Source of the DNA: Undaria pinnatifida
Taxonomy: Eukaryota > Sar > Phaeophyceae > Laminariales > Alariaceae
NCBI GenBank assembly: GCA_012845835.1
Contig: JABAKD010000023.1
Location: forward strand, 22,879,108-22,943,107
DNA length: 64,000 nt
Reading direction: 5' to 3'
The notes under the pieces are model-generated. The model did no database searches. It saw only the letters and a list, made by a program, of their open reading frames with translations, and was not told the origin of the DNA. Shown piece after piece: positions 63,871 through 64,000 of this stretch; the stretch's first letter is position 1, and every line of letters begins with the position of its first letter. The translations under genes were made by a program, and so were the position numbers.

Positions 63871-64000
63871 CCATGTGACATTATGGGCTCACGTCGATAT
63901 CCCCAGCTCTCTCCCCTCTCGGGAGTGTCTGGAATCCGAAGATTGAGGCTCCGATCAGGTCGCAGTAGTTCGGTTGTAATCGTGTTTTCTGACTCCTAGG

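Overview
This is a repeat-dense stretch of a eukaryotic nuclear genome. The signs are exons joined across GT-AG introns, tRNA-headed SINE-like repeats, Helitron and tyrosine-recombinase element remnants, long tandem repeats and simple-sequence tracts rich in CAG and GTAC. A marine alga, possibly a stramenopile, would fit, but that is only a tentative guess. I recognise no host housekeeping gene, no rRNA, no intact tRNA and no CRISPR. Almost everything I can name is mobile DNA.

Layout. 0-3.6 kb: a multi-exon minus-strand gene with an AT-hook-like motif and a DUF6729-type region followed by a transposase-like block, cut by the left edge. 3.8-6.3 kb: tandem repeats, a 17-bp perfect hairpin and a SINE fragment. 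6.5-11.5 kb: two non-autonomous elements placed head to tail, each starting with the same GC-rich hairpin and containing tRNA-like units. 11.6-12.95 kb: microsatellites and a palindromic minisatellite. 12.95-14.38 kb: an internally deleted Helitron keeping the helicase C-terminus fused to an OTU-type cysteine protease. 15-26.6 kb: mostly unrecognised, with one SINE, a 296-bp triplicated repeat and palindromes. 26.6-30.9 kb: a nest of element copies, including an inverted counterpart of a composite at 57.2-58.7 kb. 31.3-33.3 kb: a 466-470 bp tandem repeat broken by a SINE. 34-43 kb: dispersed repeats, a hairpin-rich segment and a GTAC-rich array. 44.0-45.06 kb: a second helicase-OTU Helitron remnant with the same 3' terminus. 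45-48.8 kb: dispersed and tandem repeats. 48.8-52.66 kb: a tyrosine-recombinase element with split direct repeats of the DIRS/Ngaro type, a degraded recombinase and an unknown two-exon ORF. 54-57 kb: strongly strand-asymmetric poly-C and tandem repeats. 57.2-58.7 kb: the inverted composite. 58.9-59.2 kb: a hexanucleotide array. 60.4-61.25 kb: the C-terminal part of a non-LTR retrotransposon ORF. 63.3-63.9 kb: a coiled-coil reading frame.

Common thread. Several element families end in a GC-rich hairpin followed by the terminal string CCTTG. Two of those ends lie just downstream of the helicase-OTU remnants. My main inference is one Helitron-like lineage with an unusual 3' terminus, a protease-fused helicase and a set of non-autonomous derivatives that built much of this window. 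All coding remnants except the DUF6729 gene and the unknown two-exon ORF carry stops or frameshifts.
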